Origin: Streptomyces sp. Mut1
GTDB taxonomy: Bacteria; Actinomycetota; Actinomycetes; Streptomycetales; Streptomycetaceae
Assembly: GCF_030719295.1 (NCBI RefSeq)
Contig: NZ_CP120998.1
Span: forward strand, 248,001 to 312,000
Length of the DNA: 64,000 nt
Direction: 5' to 3'
A program made the position numbers and the translations under genes. The notes beneath the pieces were generated by a model that ran no database searches, had not been told where the DNA came from, and worked only from the letters and a program-made list of their open reading frames with translations. Position 1 is the stretch's first letter. Every line of letters begins with the position of its first letter. Below, piece by piece: positions 17,972 through 27,240 of the stretch.

Positions 17972-18793
17972 TCAGGCGGCGAACAGATCGAACGTCGACG
18001 TCCGCCGGGGTCCCGACAGCACATCGAGCAGCGGGTCGACCGCCAGCATCGCCTGGTGCAGCCGCTGCAGTTGCGGCGAGGGCTCGACGCCCAGTTCCTC
18101 GATGAGCCGCGTGCGGAGCCGCCGGTACACATCAAGTGCGGAACTCTGCCGGCCGGAGCGGTAGAGGGCGACCATGACCTGTGAGTGAAGCCCCTCGTGG
18201 CGTGGGTGACGGGCGGTCAGCTCCATGAGTTCGGCGATGAGTTCCGTGTGCCGGCCCATCCTCAGGTCCGCGTCGATCCGACGCTCCACCGCCACCAGAC
18301 GGCTCTCCTCCAGCCGCATGGCCTCTATCTCAAGGACCGGGCCGAGCCGTACGTCCACGAGCGTCTGACCGCGCCACAGGTCGAGGGCGGAGCGAAGACG
18401 CTCGGCGGCCAGTGCGTTGTCACCCTCCTCGAAGGCGATCTGCCCCTCACGCGCCAGTTTCTCGTAGACCCGGACATCTATATTCAATTCCGGTATCTGC
18501 AGTAAGTAACCGCCGTGCCGAGTGGCCAGCACATCCTTCACGCCGTCACGCGAATCCGGACCCATTGCCGTGCCGAGTCTTCGGCGCAGCTGGAGAATAT
18601 AGGTCTGCAAGGTGGTGAGTGCACTCTGCGGCGGATTCGAGGCCCAGATCTCCTCCATCAGCGTGGGTACCGGCACCACTCGGCTTGGATAAAGCGCAAG
18701 CAACGCCAGGATCTGGCGGGGCTTGCCGGCCGTCGGGACGATCGACCCGCCGTTGACCTCGGCCGACAACGGCCCCAGAAGCTGAACCCTCAT
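17972..18793 (-). CDS. SARP-family activator with a TTA codon
   Basis: A 273-residue Streptomyces antibiotic regulatory protein. The N-terminal OmpR-like winged helix is seen in VNGGSIVPTAGKPRQILALL and PQSALTTLQTYILQLRRRL; the bacterial transcriptional activation domain follows (YEKLAREGQIAFEEGDNALA, EIEAMRLEESRLVAVERRID, GLHSQVMVALYRSGRQSSAL). SARPs recruit RNA polymerase to biosynthetic promoters. A TTA codon lies at 18503-18505 (codon 97), so translation should need the bldA tRNA and be delayed in growth. It is followed upstream by a second SARP on the same strand, 216 bases away. Confidence 0.93.
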   Translation of the reverse strand: MRVQLLGPLSAEVNGGSIVPTAGKPRQILALLALYPSRVVPVPTLMEEIWASNPPQSALTTLQTYILQLRRRLGTAMGPDSRDGVKDVLATRHGGYLLQIPELNIDVRVYEKLAREGQIAFEEGDNALAAERLRSALDLWRGQTLVDVRLGPVLEIEAMRLEESRLVAVERRIDADLRMGRHTELIAELMELTARHPRHEGLHSQVMVALYRSGRQSSALDVYRRLRTRLIEELGVEPSPQLQRLHQAMLAVDPLLDVLSGPRRTSTFDLFAA

Positions 18794-19009
18794 TCCGCCC
18801 TCCCCGTTGGCGTCCGCTCGCCCATGGCCTTGAGTGGCCAGAAAGCTGCGCTGGGAAGCAAGCTATCGGGTCAGGACCCACCGAGTGTTTTTCTCCAGCG
18901 ACTCTGTAGCGGACTTCAAATAATTCGGTTTACGCAAGCTCTCGGTCTTTCATTTCCCATGGCTCTTCCGCCGGAAAGAGCCGACCTGTAGCGGAATCAT
19001 TGCGCTGCG

Positions 19010-19855
19010 TCAGCTGATCGGCACGGCTCCCGCTCCGCCCAGCGGCAGCACGGAGCCGTTGAGGGGGTTGCGCCCGTCGTCGACCGGGGTCGCCAGCAGG
19101 GACTTGTGCAACCGCGCGAGCCTGGCCGACGGCTCGATGCCCAGTTCGTGCACCAGGGTGTTGCGCAGCCGCCGGTAGAGCCCGAGGGCCTCGCCCCGGC
19201 GTCCCGACCGGTGCAGCGCGATCATGAACTGGGCGTGCAGGTTCTCGTGGGTGCGGTAACGGCTCACCAGAACCGTCAGCTCGGCCAGCAGTTCGCGGTG
19301 GCGCCCCAGCCTCAGGTCCGCGTCGATGCGCTGGTCGAGGGCGCACAGCCGGGTCTCCTCCAGCCGCTTGACCTCCATGCCCAACTGCCCGCCCGTCTGC
19401 ACCCCGGAGAAGGGCGATCCGGTCCACAGCTCCAGCGCCTGCCGCAGGGTTTCGGCGGCCCTGGGGTAGTCGCCCGCGTCCATGGCGCGGTATCCGATGC
19501 CGGCGAGCCGGTCGAACTCCCGTACGTCGCTGACCCCGTCGCCGCTGACGAGCATGTAACCGCCGGGGGCGGTCACCAGGACGTCCTTGGAGGTGCGTGC
19601 AGGACGGTCGGCGGGGTCCTTGAGGAGGGCCACAGCGATGAGGTCGCGCACCTGGAGCACGTAGGTCTGGAGAGTCGTGCGGGCGCTGCGCGGCGGCTTG
19701 TCCCCCCACAACTCCTCGACAAGGACCGACACGGGCACCACCTGGTCGGCGTGCAGAGCCAACAGAGCGAGAACCTGACGTGGCTTCGGCGCGGTAGGGG
19801 TGATGGACACCCCGTTCTCACGCACCTCCAGCGCACCCAGAGCATCTATGTCCAC
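19010..19855 (-). CDS. SARP-family activator, second copy
   Basis: About 281 residues with the same DNA-binding and activation domains as the downstream SARP (VSITPTAPKPRQVLALLALH, ARTTLQTYVLQVRDL, GYMLVSGDGVSDVREFDRLA, EVKRLEETRLCALDQRIDAD, NLHAQFMIALHRSGRR). GTG 19853-19855 is preferred over the ATG at 19915 because GGAGGCG lies seven bases before it and the protein then starts at the conserved first strand. No TTA codon was noticed. Two tandem SARPs suggest a hierarchical or partly redundant control of the PKS genes. Confidence 0.9.
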   Translation of the reverse strand: MDIDALGALEVRENGVSITPTAPKPRQVLALLALHADQVVPVSVLVEELWGDKPPRSARTTLQTYVLQVRDLIAVALLKDPADRPARTSKDVLVTAPGGYMLVSGDGVSDVREFDRLAGIGYRAMDAGDYPRAAETLRQALELWTGSPFSGVQTGGQLGMEVKRLEETRLCALDQRIDADLRLGRHRELLAELTVLVSRYRTHENLHAQFMIALHRSGRRGEALGLYRRLRNTLVHELGIEPSARLARLHKSLLATPVDDGRNPLNGSVLPLGGAGAVPIS

Positions 19856-19991
19856 GCAGCTCGCCTCCCTGACTTCCCGTCCTGTGTGCACAAGGCTCAC
19901 ATTAAAAAACAGCACAGGCGGTTTGTCAATCGACCCGTAACGCCCAACCCCCTTGAGACAAAAGGGGTTTCGGGTGACGTTTGACCCTGTA

Positions 19992-21584
19992 TTACTGGGG
20001 CGGGTTGCCGTGTTTTCGGGATGGCAGGTCGGCGTGCTTGGAGCACAGCATCGCCAGGGAGCGGATGAGCACCCGACGGGTTTCGGCGGGGTCGATGACG
20101 TCGTCCACGAGTCCGCGTTCGGCTGCGTAGTACGGGTGCATCAGCTCGGTCTTGTACTCCTTGACCATGCGGGTGCGCATGGCTTCGGGGTCCTGGGCCT
20201 CGGCGATCTGGCGGCGGAAGATGACGTTGGCGGCGCCTTCGGCGCCCATGACGGCGATCTCGTTGGTGGGCCAGGCGTAGGTGAGGTCGGCGCCGATGGA
20301 CTGGCTGTCCATGACGATGTAGGCGCCGCCGTAGGCCTTGCGCAGGATCAGGGAGATCCTGGGCACCGTCGCGTTGCAGTAGGCGTAGAGCAGCTTCGCG
20401 CCGTGGCGGATGATTCCACCGTGCTCCTGGTCGACGCCGGGCAGGAAGCCGGGGACGTCCAGAAGAGTGATGATGGGGATGTTGAAGGCATCGCACATCT
20501 GTACGAAGCGTGCGGCCTTCTCGGATGCCTCGATGTCCAGCACGCCCGCGAGGGCCTGGGGCTGGTTGGCGACGATCCCGACGACCTGGCCGTCCATCCG
20601 GGCCAGCGCGCAGATGATGTTGCGGGCCCAGCGCTCGTGGATCTCCAGGTAGTCCCCGTCGTCGACGAGCTCCTCGATCACCTTGTGCATGTCGTACGGA
20701 CGGTTGCCCTCGGCCGGCACCAGATCGTACAGCCCCTCGCCACGGCGGTCCGCCGGGTCGTCCGTGGTCACCGGGGGCGGGCTCTGACGGTTGTTCTGCG
20801 GAAGCAACGACAGCAGGTAGCGGACCTCGGCGATGCAGGTCTCCTCGTCGTCGTACGCGAAGTGCGCGACGCCCGAGGTCTCCGCGTGCACGTCGGCCCC
20901 GCCGAGGCCGTTCTGGGTGATCTCCTCGCCCGTGACCGCCTTGACGACGTCCGGACCGGTGATGAACATCTGCGAGGTCTCACGGACCATGAACACGAAG
21001 TCCGTCAGGGCCGGACTGTACGCCGCGCCGCCCGCACACGGACCGAGCATCACGCTGATCTGCGGAATGACACCCGACGCCCTGGTATTGCGCTGGAAGA
21101 TCCCCCCGTACCCGGCAAGCGCCGAGACACCCTCCTGGATACGGGCACCCGCACCGTCGTTCAGCGAGACCAGCGGCGCACCGGCCGAGATCGCCATGTC
21201 CATGATCTTATGGATCTTCGTCGCATGGGCCTCACCCAGCGCACCACCGAAGATCCGGAAATCATGCGCGTACACGAACACCGTCCGGCCATCCACCGTG
21301 CCCCACCCGGTGATCACACCATCGGTATACGGCTTCTTCCCCTCCAGACCAAAACCCGTCGCCCGATGCCGGCGCAACTGCTCCACCTCATGAAACGAAC
21401 CCTCATCCAGCAGCAGGGCAATGCGCTCACGCGCCGTCAGCTTGCCCTTGGCGTGCTGCGCTTCCGTCGCCCGGTCGCTCGGCCCGCGCAGCGCCTGCTC
21501 GCGGATCGCGTGCAGTTCGGCCACCCGCCCACCGCCGTCTCCCGTCCCCTGCTCCGTGAGCCCGGAGGCCGTCGCCACAGCCAT
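19992..21584 (-). CDS. Acyl-CoA carboxylase carboxyltransferase (beta) subunit
   Basis: A 530-residue biotin-dependent carboxyltransferase of the PccB/AccB type. Signatures: KGKLTARERIALLLDEGSFH, GGALGEAHATKIHKIMDMAI, LNDGAGARIQEGVSALAGYG, GPCAGGAAYSPALTDFVFM and KAYGGAYIVMDSQSIG. Aromatic PKS clusters use such enzymes to raise malonyl-CoA from acetyl-CoA. ATG 21584 is chosen for its AAAGGA ribosome site. It follows an epsilon subunit gene by 35 bases; no biotinylated alpha subunit is in the window, so the core-genome one must serve. A block of roughly 600 bases is nearly identical to the second copy at 59 kb. Confidence 0.94.
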   Translation of the reverse strand: MAVATASGLTEQGTGDGGGRVAELHAIREQALRGPSDRATEAQHAKGKLTARERIALLLDEGSFHEVEQLRRHRATGFGLEGKKPYTDGVITGWGTVDGRTVFVYAHDFRIFGGALGEAHATKIHKIMDMAISAGAPLVSLNDGAGARIQEGVSALAGYGGIFQRNTRASGVIPQISVMLGPCAGGAAYSPALTDFVFMVRETSQMFITGPDVVKAVTGEEITQNGLGGADVHAETSGVAHFAYDDEETCIAEVRYLLSLLPQNNRQSPPPVTTDDPADRRGEGLYDLVPAEGNRPYDMHKVIEELVDDGDYLEIHERWARNIICALARMDGQVVGIVANQPQALAGVLDIEASEKAARFVQMCDAFNIPIITLLDVPGFLPGVDQEHGGIIRHGAKLLYAYCNATVPRISLILRKAYGGAYIVMDSQSIGADLTYAWPTNEIAVMGAEGAANVIFRRQIAEAQDPEAMRTRMVKEYKTELMHPYYAAERGLVDDVIDPAETRRVLIRSLAMLCSKHADLPSRKHGNPPQ

Positions 21585-21619
21585 GTCAGTCCTTTCCCCC
21601 AGTACGTAGACCATGTCCG

Positions 21620-21832
21620 TCACCGCCAGCTGCCGGGCGCCCGGTAGGCCGCCCGCGGCTCCGGCCACCGGGGCCACTCCGGCTCCAGCCGCTCGCCGTC
21701 CCGCTGACGGCCCCGGGCGCGCAGGCCGAGCAGCAGGACGGTGAGCGCCGCCACCTCCTCGGCGTCGGCCCGCCCCCGCTCGACGCGCAACAGGTCACCC
21801 GCCCCGTACTCGCTGATGTCCAGGTCCCTCAT
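21620..21832 (-). CDS. Acyl-CoA carboxylase epsilon subunit
   Basis: About 70 residues, starting at MRDLDISEYGAGD. The ADAEEVAALTVLLLGLRARG helix is the core shared by actinobacterial AccE/PccE proteins, followed by a basic Trp-rich tail (WPRWPEPRAAYRAPGSW) typical of the group. These small subunits bind and stabilise the carboxyltransferase. It precedes the beta subunit in the same leftward transcript; a matched pair in opposite order exists at 59-60.8 kb. Confidence 0.85.
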   Translation of the reverse strand: MRDLDISEYGAGDLLRVERGRADAEEVAALTVLLLGLRARGRQRDGERLEPEWPRWPEPRAAYRAPGSWR

Positions 21833-21912
21833 GACGGCCTCCTCAGACTCGTTCGATACGCCCGACGGGCGTTCTCGCCCCGCCGGCATCCGGCCGCACG
21901 CACCCGACCTCC

Positions 21913-21975
21913 AGGGCGTTTCGTCTGGATCGGGCCGGGCTCGCGGGGTCCGGCCCGATCCGAACGAAACGCCCT
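21913..21975. terminator. Long hairpin terminator at the end of the condensation-like gene
   Basis: Arms 21913-21924/21964-21975 and 21927-21938/21950-21961 pair perfectly, interrupted by one CT/GA mismatch pair, around an 11-base loop: 24 paired bases in all. It overlaps the stop codon of the leftward condensation-like gene and separates it from the carboxylase genes, which therefore likely have their own promoter. Confidence 0.8.
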
Positions 21976-24010
21976 AGGTCCGGCCCGTCACCACCGACCG
22001 CAGAGCGGCCGCGAGGGCGTCCGCGCTCGCCTCGGCGCTCCCCGTGCCCGCCATCACCACGACCGGGACCCGGCCGGGCGCGACGGTGCGCGCGATCTCG
22101 TACGCCGTCACCGCGCCCGGCCCGCACCCGCACAGCAGCAGTCCGCCCCCGCGCACGGCCTCCACGAGAGCGGACGGCAGGGCGAGCGGCGGGCCCTGGC
22201 AGCGCAGTTCGACAATGCGCTCAGGACCTTCGTGCAGGCGGGCGAAGCGGTCGTAGGCGCCGGCCACCACACCCTCCTGCGCGATCAGGCAGATGACGTC
22301 CGCGCCGGGCTCACCGCGCCGCAGCGTGGTCAGGGACGGCGCCCGGGGCACCCGCGCCCGGGGCGGCCGCACCGCCGCACGCGGCACGTCCAGACCGTCC
22401 AGCACCTGGACGAGCTGCGCGACGGTGGTGCCCGCGTCGGTGAACTCCGCCAGCGCACGCAGCATCCGCACACACTGCGAAAGCAACAGCGCGGCGTCGT
22501 CGTCCCGCAGCACCGCCCGGTCGTACAGCGAGGTCAGACCAAGGCTCCCGTCGGGCTCGTGGCGCGCCACGAGCGTGACCGCGGCGCCGCTGCCGCCGAC
22601 AAGGCGCGGCACGTCGACCCGGATGCCCTGGGCCTCCAGTTCCGCGCGCACGGCCGGAACCATCGGCGGCCTGCTGTCGAAATCGACCGTGGTGTCCGCC
22701 GCCCGCACCTCGCGGCCGGTCCACTGGCTCAGCAACTCCTCGCTGACCCAGGGGTAGTTGGCCATGTCCAGTCCGGCGTCGCGCAACCGGAGCATCAGCA
22801 CCTCCAGCGGCTCCGCCGGGTCCACGGTCACCGTCAGCGGTGCGCAGCCGCCCAGCAGGCCCGGCACATCGGCCGCCCCCGACAACGCGACGTCCCGCCC
22901 CGAAAGACGCACACCGAAGGTCACATGCCCCGGGCGGACGGGGGACTCGGTGGCCCGGTGCAGCAGCAGCGCCCACACCAGGTGCAGCGCGCTGCACTCC
23001 CCCGCGCCCCGGGCGGTCGCCCAGGACCTCAGCCGCAGCACCTGCGCGGGGCTGAGCCGGCGCCGTATCCGGGCGTCCCCGCTCTGCCGCGTGGGGCCGC
23101 TCGGCCGGCCGGGGCCGTCCGCGGCGTCCGGCGGCGGGGCAGCCCGGGACCAGTAGGCGCGTGCGGCGTCCGGGGACTGCGCGGCCAGCCAGCGGGCGTG
23201 GTCGCGGACATCGGGGCGCCGTTCCCCTCCGGGCAGCGCCCCGCCCGCCAGATAGGCGCGGTAGAAGGCCCGCAGGAGGACGTGCACGGCACGCTCGTCC
23301 AGCAGCGCCCGGTGGTACGTCAGCAGGACGCGGGTGGACGGTCCGGACCCGTCGGCTTCGGGCGGGGCGTCCTCGAACAGCGTCAGCCGCAGCAGCCCCG
23401 CCCGGTTCAGCGGGAAGCCCTGGGCCCGGTCGTCCGCCAGCAGCTCGTTCCAGGACCGGAACGCCGTACGGGAGCGGTGGGCGACCTCGATGTCCGCGTG
23501 GTCGTGCAGCACCAGCCGGGGGGTTGCCACCCAGTCGAACGCGCTGCGCAGCACCACCTCACGGGCCGCCACCGACTGCCAGGCCGCCACGAAGCGGTGC
23601 GGGTCCAGCGGGCCCGTCCAGCGCAGGGCCACCTGCTCGATGTGTCGGCCCGGATCGTCCGGCGCGCGGACGGCGGCCCGCACCCGTGCGCTCTGGGTGC
23701 CCGAAAGCGGCACGGTCCGCGCGCCCCCCGGCAGCAGCAGGACATCGGCGAGCAGTTCGGGCGACAGCGGCGTCCGGCCACGGGCGGTGTCACGCGGGAC
23801 GAGCGTCAGCGTGTGGTGGCTGTCGGTCCGGCTCGTGAACAGGACGGAGAAGGCGTGATGGCGCTCGACGAGCCGGGCCGCCAGCCGGTCGGCCTCGGCC
23901 TGTGTCAGCGCCCCGTGCAGCTCCAGCACATGCGAGCCGTCCGGCGTCGTCGCGGACGCCGTATGGGTCACGCACAGGACGCCGCCCGGGTTCGGGCGTC
24001 CACCGTTCAT
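21974..24010 (-). CDS. Degenerate condensation-domain/thioesterase-like protein, 678 aa
   Basis: Residues about 100-520 resemble an NRPS condensation domain: IEQVALRWTGPLDPHRFVAA, VVLRSAFDW, and later TFGVRLSGRD and ADTTVDFDSRP. The catalytic HHxxxDG position reads YHRALLDE, so the second His and the terminal Gly are lost. The last 130 residues resemble a thioesterase N-terminal half, with GCGPG where GxSxG is expected, so no nucleophile Ser. Both active sites look impaired. ATG 24010 overlaps the PPTase stop (ATGA). It might bind carrier-protein substrates without catalysis, or act by a different mechanism. No adenylation or PCP domain is in the window. Confidence 0.65.
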   Translation of the reverse strand: MNGGRPNPGGVLCVTHTASATTPDGSHVLELHGALTQAEADRLAARLVERHHAFSVLFTSRTDSHHTLTLVPRDTARGRTPLSPELLADVLLLPGGARTVPLSGTQSARVRAAVRAPDDPGRHIEQVALRWTGPLDPHRFVAAWQSVAAREVVLRSAFDWVATPRLVLHDHADIEVAHRSRTAFRSWNELLADDRAQGFPLNRAGLLRLTLFEDAPPEADGSGPSTRVLLTYHRALLDERAVHVLLRAFYRAYLAGGALPGGERRPDVRDHARWLAAQSPDAARAYWSRAAPPPDAADGPGRPSGPTRQSGDARIRRRLSPAQVLRLRSWATARGAGECSALHLVWALLLHRATESPVRPGHVTFGVRLSGRDVALSGAADVPGLLGGCAPLTVTVDPAEPLEVLMLRLRDAGLDMANYPWVSEELLSQWTGREVRAADTTVDFDSRPPMVPAVRAELEAQGIRVDVPRLVGGSGAAVTLVARHEPDGSLGLTSLYDRAVLRDDDAALLLSQCVRMLRALAEFTDAGTTVAQLVQVLDGLDVPRAAVRPPRARVPRAPSLTTLRRGEPGADVICLIAQEGVVAGAYDRFARLHEGPERIVELRCQGPPLALPSALVEAVRGGGLLLCGCGPGAVTAYEIARTVAPGRVPVVVMAGTGSAEASADALAAALRSVVTGRT

Positions 24011-24819
24011 CCCCGGTCCCGCGCGCCCTCGTCCTGGGCGGTGGACGTGCCGGTGGCCGCGGACGGGTCCGCCGCCCGGACGGGCGGCGCACCGCGGTGG
24101 GCCTCGCTCACCAGATACCGGTCCTGGACCCGGTGGGTGTCGAAGGTCCAGGCGTCGGCGTCGGGTGCGGGCGCGGCCAGCCTGGTGCGCCCTTCGGCGT
24201 CCTCGTCGAAGCCCACCCGGGAGAAGCTGTGGCGCAGGCCGTAGCCGAGCGCCTTGGTGTACGCCTCCTTCAGGGTCCACAGCCGCAGCAGCTCGGCGCG
24301 CTGTCGCTCGGCGGGCATCACGGCCAGCCGGCGGGCCTCGCGGGGAGTGCACATCTCCTCGCCCATCAGATCGAAGGGAATGGACCGGTCGGCCCGTTCG
24401 ATGTCCACGCCGATCGCCCCCGTGCCGCTCACCGCAACGACGAGCAGTTCGTCGGTGTGCGCCAGGCTCAGCGAGAGCTCGTCCCAGCCGCGCACCCCGG
24501 GCCGTCCGCCGGGCCGGAAGGTGAAGTCGATGGCCTGGACGGGAACCTCCAGCGCCGCGGCCACGGTGTACTTCATGACATAGCGCGAGGCGGCGAACCC
24601 GAGCCGCTGCCCGGTACCGGGGAACTGCCGGTAACGGGGCCAGTCCCGGCCCAGCATCCGGCGCAGCTCGGGGTCGAGCAGCGCGGCCGGCGCCCACACC
24701 CCCCACGTGGTGTGCACGACCACGCGCCCCGCACTGCTGAAACGGTCCTGCACTACGTCCCAGGGGCCGTCGGGGCAGTTCACGTACACCGGCGCCCCAC
24801 CCCCGGCGGCGGCGGTCAC
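24007..24819 (-). CDS. Sfp-type 4'-phosphopantetheinyl transferase
   Basis: A 270-residue PPTase. The two magnesium-binding motifs are clear: GAIGVDIERADRS and LLRLWTLKEAYTKALGYGL. It converts apo carrier proteins to holo form with CoA and presumably activates the ACP at 53 kb. The start is GTG 24819, overlapping the upstream stop (GTGA); a second GTG lies one codon upstream. Embedded in a four-gene operon with 4-base overlaps on both sides. Angucycline clusters such as jadomycin also carry a dedicated PPTase. Confidence 0.92.
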   Translation of the reverse strand: MTAAAGGGAPVYVNCPDGPWDVVQDRFSSAGRVVVHTTWGVWAPAALLDPELRRMLGRDWPRYRQFPGTGQRLGFAASRYVMKYTVAAALEVPVQAIDFTFRPGGRPGVRGWDELSLSLAHTDELLVVAVSGTGAIGVDIERADRSIPFDLMGEEMCTPREARRLAVMPAERQRAELLRLWTLKEAYTKALGYGLRHSFSRVGFDEDAEGRTRLAAPAPDADAWTFDTHRVQDRYLVSEAHRGAPPVRAADPSAATGTSTAQDEGARDRG

Positions 24820-26144
24820 CACAGAATCCTGGTGGCATGGAGGTCGGTGTCGGCACTCAGCCGGTCGCGCCGGGCCAGCTCCGCCTCGACACCCGCCTGC
24901 GCCGCTTCGAAGGGGCCGACCGGTGGCAGGCCGAGACGCTGGACGCCACGGGCGAGCGCGACCGGCGCCCAGCCCCCGGAGGCGAGGAAGCGGCTGCCGC
25001 CGTACGCGGCCGCGTCCCGGCCGACCGCCAGCACCACGCAGACCATGAGGAGTTGGGCGTACCGCTCGGCCGCGGCCGCGCCCGCCCCGGGCACTCCCCG
25101 CTCTGGCCCGGTCAGCAGTCTGCGCTCGGCGAGCAGCCGCCGCGCCGCCCGGACCTGCCCGGAAGCCGCTCCGGCCGCGCCGGGGCCGCCACGGGCCGCC
25201 GCGGCGTCGAGGACACCATGCAGCTCTGCCTCCCAGTCCACGGGCGGCACCTCGCCGCCGGCCACCGCGTCCCCCCGCACCGTGCCGGGGCGGTTCGCGG
25301 CGCGGCCGCCACCGGGGCCCGCCGACGACGGCAGCGCGCGGATCAGCTGGGCCCTGCAATCGGCCGTCCCGCTCGCCTCGCGCACCCGGGACACCCCGGC
25401 CGCCGTCCGCAGGCACCACCGCAGCGCGGGGCTGTCGGGCCCATGGCCGCACTCGCCCAGGGTGAGCACGGCCTCGTCCAGGATCTCGGCGGCCAGGGCG
25501 GGCACGACACAGCCCGCCGCCGCGCGCAACGCCCGTCCCGTACCGGGCGAACGGCTCAGTGACCGCAGCGCCACGGCCGTCAGGCTCTCGCACGCGAGCA
25601 GGTCGGCGAAGCTCCGGGCGAGCGAGGCACGCCAGCGCGAGAGCCCCGGTGTCCGCCGCTCCCCTTCGGCGACGGCGCGCACCGCCGCACGCAGCGCGGT
25701 TCCGGCCGCGGCGGCCAGTGCCACGGGCCCGAGCAGCCGGGCCAGTTCCACGCTCCGGTCCGGCAGCGGCCCGTCGGGCCCTTCGGCGGACAGGACCGTG
25801 GTGACGGCGGCGTGACCGTGCTCCAGGTCGCGGCGGAACAGCGGGCGCAGGGCCGCGGCCATCACATCGCCACCGGTGAAGTGCCCGCCCTTGCCGGCCG
25901 GGCGGATCTCCGCTTCGACGATGCCGGCGAGCGCGGACAGCAGCCGCCGTCCGCCCTGGTGGGCCAAGGCGTGGTGGCCGTACGGATTGGCCCGGTCGCG
26001 CGGGTCCCCGAGCAACGCCTCAAGCCGCCAGGCGCGCTGGATCGCGGCGGCCGGCAGCGCCGCCGCCGCGTGGAAGGGCGGCACGACGGCCGGCGCGACC
26101 GCCCGCTCGTCCCGCAGGAGCGATCCCTGCCCGCTCACACCCAT
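24816..26144 (-). CDS. Acyl-CoA-dehydrogenase-like protein, diverged
   Basis: A 442-residue alanine-rich helical protein. The segment SFADLLACESLTAVALRSLS followed by AAAGCVVPALAAEILDEAVL resembles the C-terminal four-helix domain of acyl-CoA dehydrogenases. The usual FAD signatures and the catalytic Glu were not identified. ATG 26144 has GAGGAGGAAGG before it. It lies 37 bases after the second aromatase/cyclase gene and overlaps the PPTase. It may be an acyl-CoA or acyl-ACP oxidase homologue that lost activity, or an unrelated helical protein; assignment is tentative. Confidence 0.5.
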   Translation of the reverse strand: MGVSGQGSLLRDERAVAPAVVPPFHAAAALPAAAIQRAWRLEALLGDPRDRANPYGHHALAHQGGRRLLSALAGIVEAEIRPAGKGGHFTGGDVMAAALRPLFRRDLEHGHAAVTTVLSAEGPDGPLPDRSVELARLLGPVALAAAAGTALRAAVRAVAEGERRTPGLSRWRASLARSFADLLACESLTAVALRSLSRSPGTGRALRAAAGCVVPALAAEILDEAVLTLGECGHGPDSPALRWCLRTAAGVSRVREASGTADCRAQLIRALPSSAGPGGGRAANRPGTVRGDAVAGGEVPPVDWEAELHGVLDAAAARGGPGAAGAASGQVRAARRLLAERRLLTGPERGVPGAGAAAAERYAQLLMVCVVLAVGRDAAAYGGSRFLASGGWAPVALARGVQRLGLPPVGPFEAAQAGVEAELARRDRLSADTDLHATRILW

Positions 26145-26181
26145 CGGCCTTCCTCCTCGTCGGTCCTGCCGGTGCGGTCGG

Positions 26182-27144
26182 TCACCCCACGTGGCGCAGG
26201 GCGCTCTCCGCATGCCACTTGGCCAGCCCGAGGATCTCGGCGGAGGCCTCCCCCAGCCCCGTACGCACCTCGTGGCGCGCGTCGGTGAGGGTGGCTTCGG
26301 CGCCGAGGAACGAGGCGAGGGCCTCTTCCCTGAGCATCACCCAGTGCGTACAGACCACCGTGAGACCCGTACTGTCCGGCAGCAGGGTCCACCGGACGGT
26401 GTGCCCCGCGAGGATCTGGGGCGCCACCACGTCCTTGTGGACGATGCATCCGGCGGCCGGGAAACAGAGCCGGACGGCGCCCGATGTGACGGTGTCGCCG
26501 CCGTCCCAGGCAGTGCTGTCGATGTCGACGATCTGCACGCCCGGGGCGTCCGTGCTGACTTCGGTCCACTCGATGTGCGGCACGAGGTCGGGCCAGTCCT
26601 CGACGCGTTGGAGAAAGTCGTAGACCAGTTCCGGCGGCCCGGTGGTGCGGACGCTGTCCGAGAAGGCGAGCAGCAGTTCGTCCAGCCGCTCCCAGCGCTC
26701 GGCCACCGCCTTGACCTCGTCCAGCCGGGCCCTGACCTCCGTATCGAGATCCTGCGCGGCCGCGTCGGCCCAGGGCAGCGGGAAGGGAGATACGCCCAGT
26801 TCCCTTCGCAGGCTCAGCACACTGCCGCCGTTGGCGTCGGACGTCACCCGCCATACGCCGCACCCGATGACCCGCTGCGTCACGGGATCGATCCGCTCGG
26901 TCTCGATGGTTCTGGCATGCGGGTGCAGGCGCCGGCGCACATGCAGGGCGCGCAGGCCGTCGCTCGTCATGTCCCACAGGTGCAGCAGTTCACGGGAGCC
27001 GTCACCGTCTATGCGCTCCGTATGGATGTACGACGGAAACAGCACGGGCCATCGGAGCGGGTCCGCGAGCAGGCCGTAGACCACGCCGACGGGAGCCGCC
27101 ACCGAGATCGCGTATTCGGCCACATGTGCCTGGTGCGAGGACAT
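26182..27144 (-). CDS. Second polyketide aromatase/cyclase (two SRPBCC domains)
   Basis: A 320-residue di-domain protein of the START/SRPBCC aromatase family. Domain 1 (AEYAISVAAPVGVVYGLLAD, then WPVLFPSYIHTERI) and domain 2 (VRTTGPPELVYDFLQRVEDW, then PHIEWTEVSTDAPGVQIVD) align with the same positions in the aromatase at 54.2 kb. Such enzymes aromatise the first ring of C9-reduced polyketides. ATG 27144 gives MSSHQAHVAEYA. It heads a four-gene leftward operon with the dehydrogenase-like, PPTase and condensation-like genes. The only minimal PKS in the window already has its own aromatase, so the substrate of this one is unclear. Confidence 0.88.
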   Translation of the reverse strand: MSSHQAHVAEYAISVAAPVGVVYGLLADPLRWPVLFPSYIHTERIDGDGSRELLHLWDMTSDGLRALHVRRRLHPHARTIETERIDPVTQRVIGCGVWRVTSDANGGSVLSLRRELGVSPFPLPWADAAAQDLDTEVRARLDEVKAVAERWERLDELLLAFSDSVRTTGPPELVYDFLQRVEDWPDLVPHIEWTEVSTDAPGVQIVDIDSTAWDGGDTVTSGAVRLCFPAAGCIVHKDVVAPQILAGHTVRWTLLPDSTGLTVVCTHWVMLREEALASFLGAEATLTDARHEVRTGLGEASAEILGLAKWHAESALRHVG

Positions 27145-27240
27145 CCCTGCTGGCCCCCTCTCCAACGGCCCGGATCAGCGGACCAAGGATGCGGCGCGCG
27201 GCTGGAGTACGACTTGAGGCGGGCAGGACCCTGCCGCCCG

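Noticed and set aside
24011..24856. N-terminal extension of the condensation-like protein
   Set aside because: It is a frame shadow over the PPTase gene; the ATG at 24010 with the ATGA overlap is the convincing start.
24820..25593. Long N-terminal extension of the PPTase
   Set aside because: Gly/Arg-rich shadow translation over the dehydrogenase-like gene; GTG 24819 gives a normal-sized enzyme.
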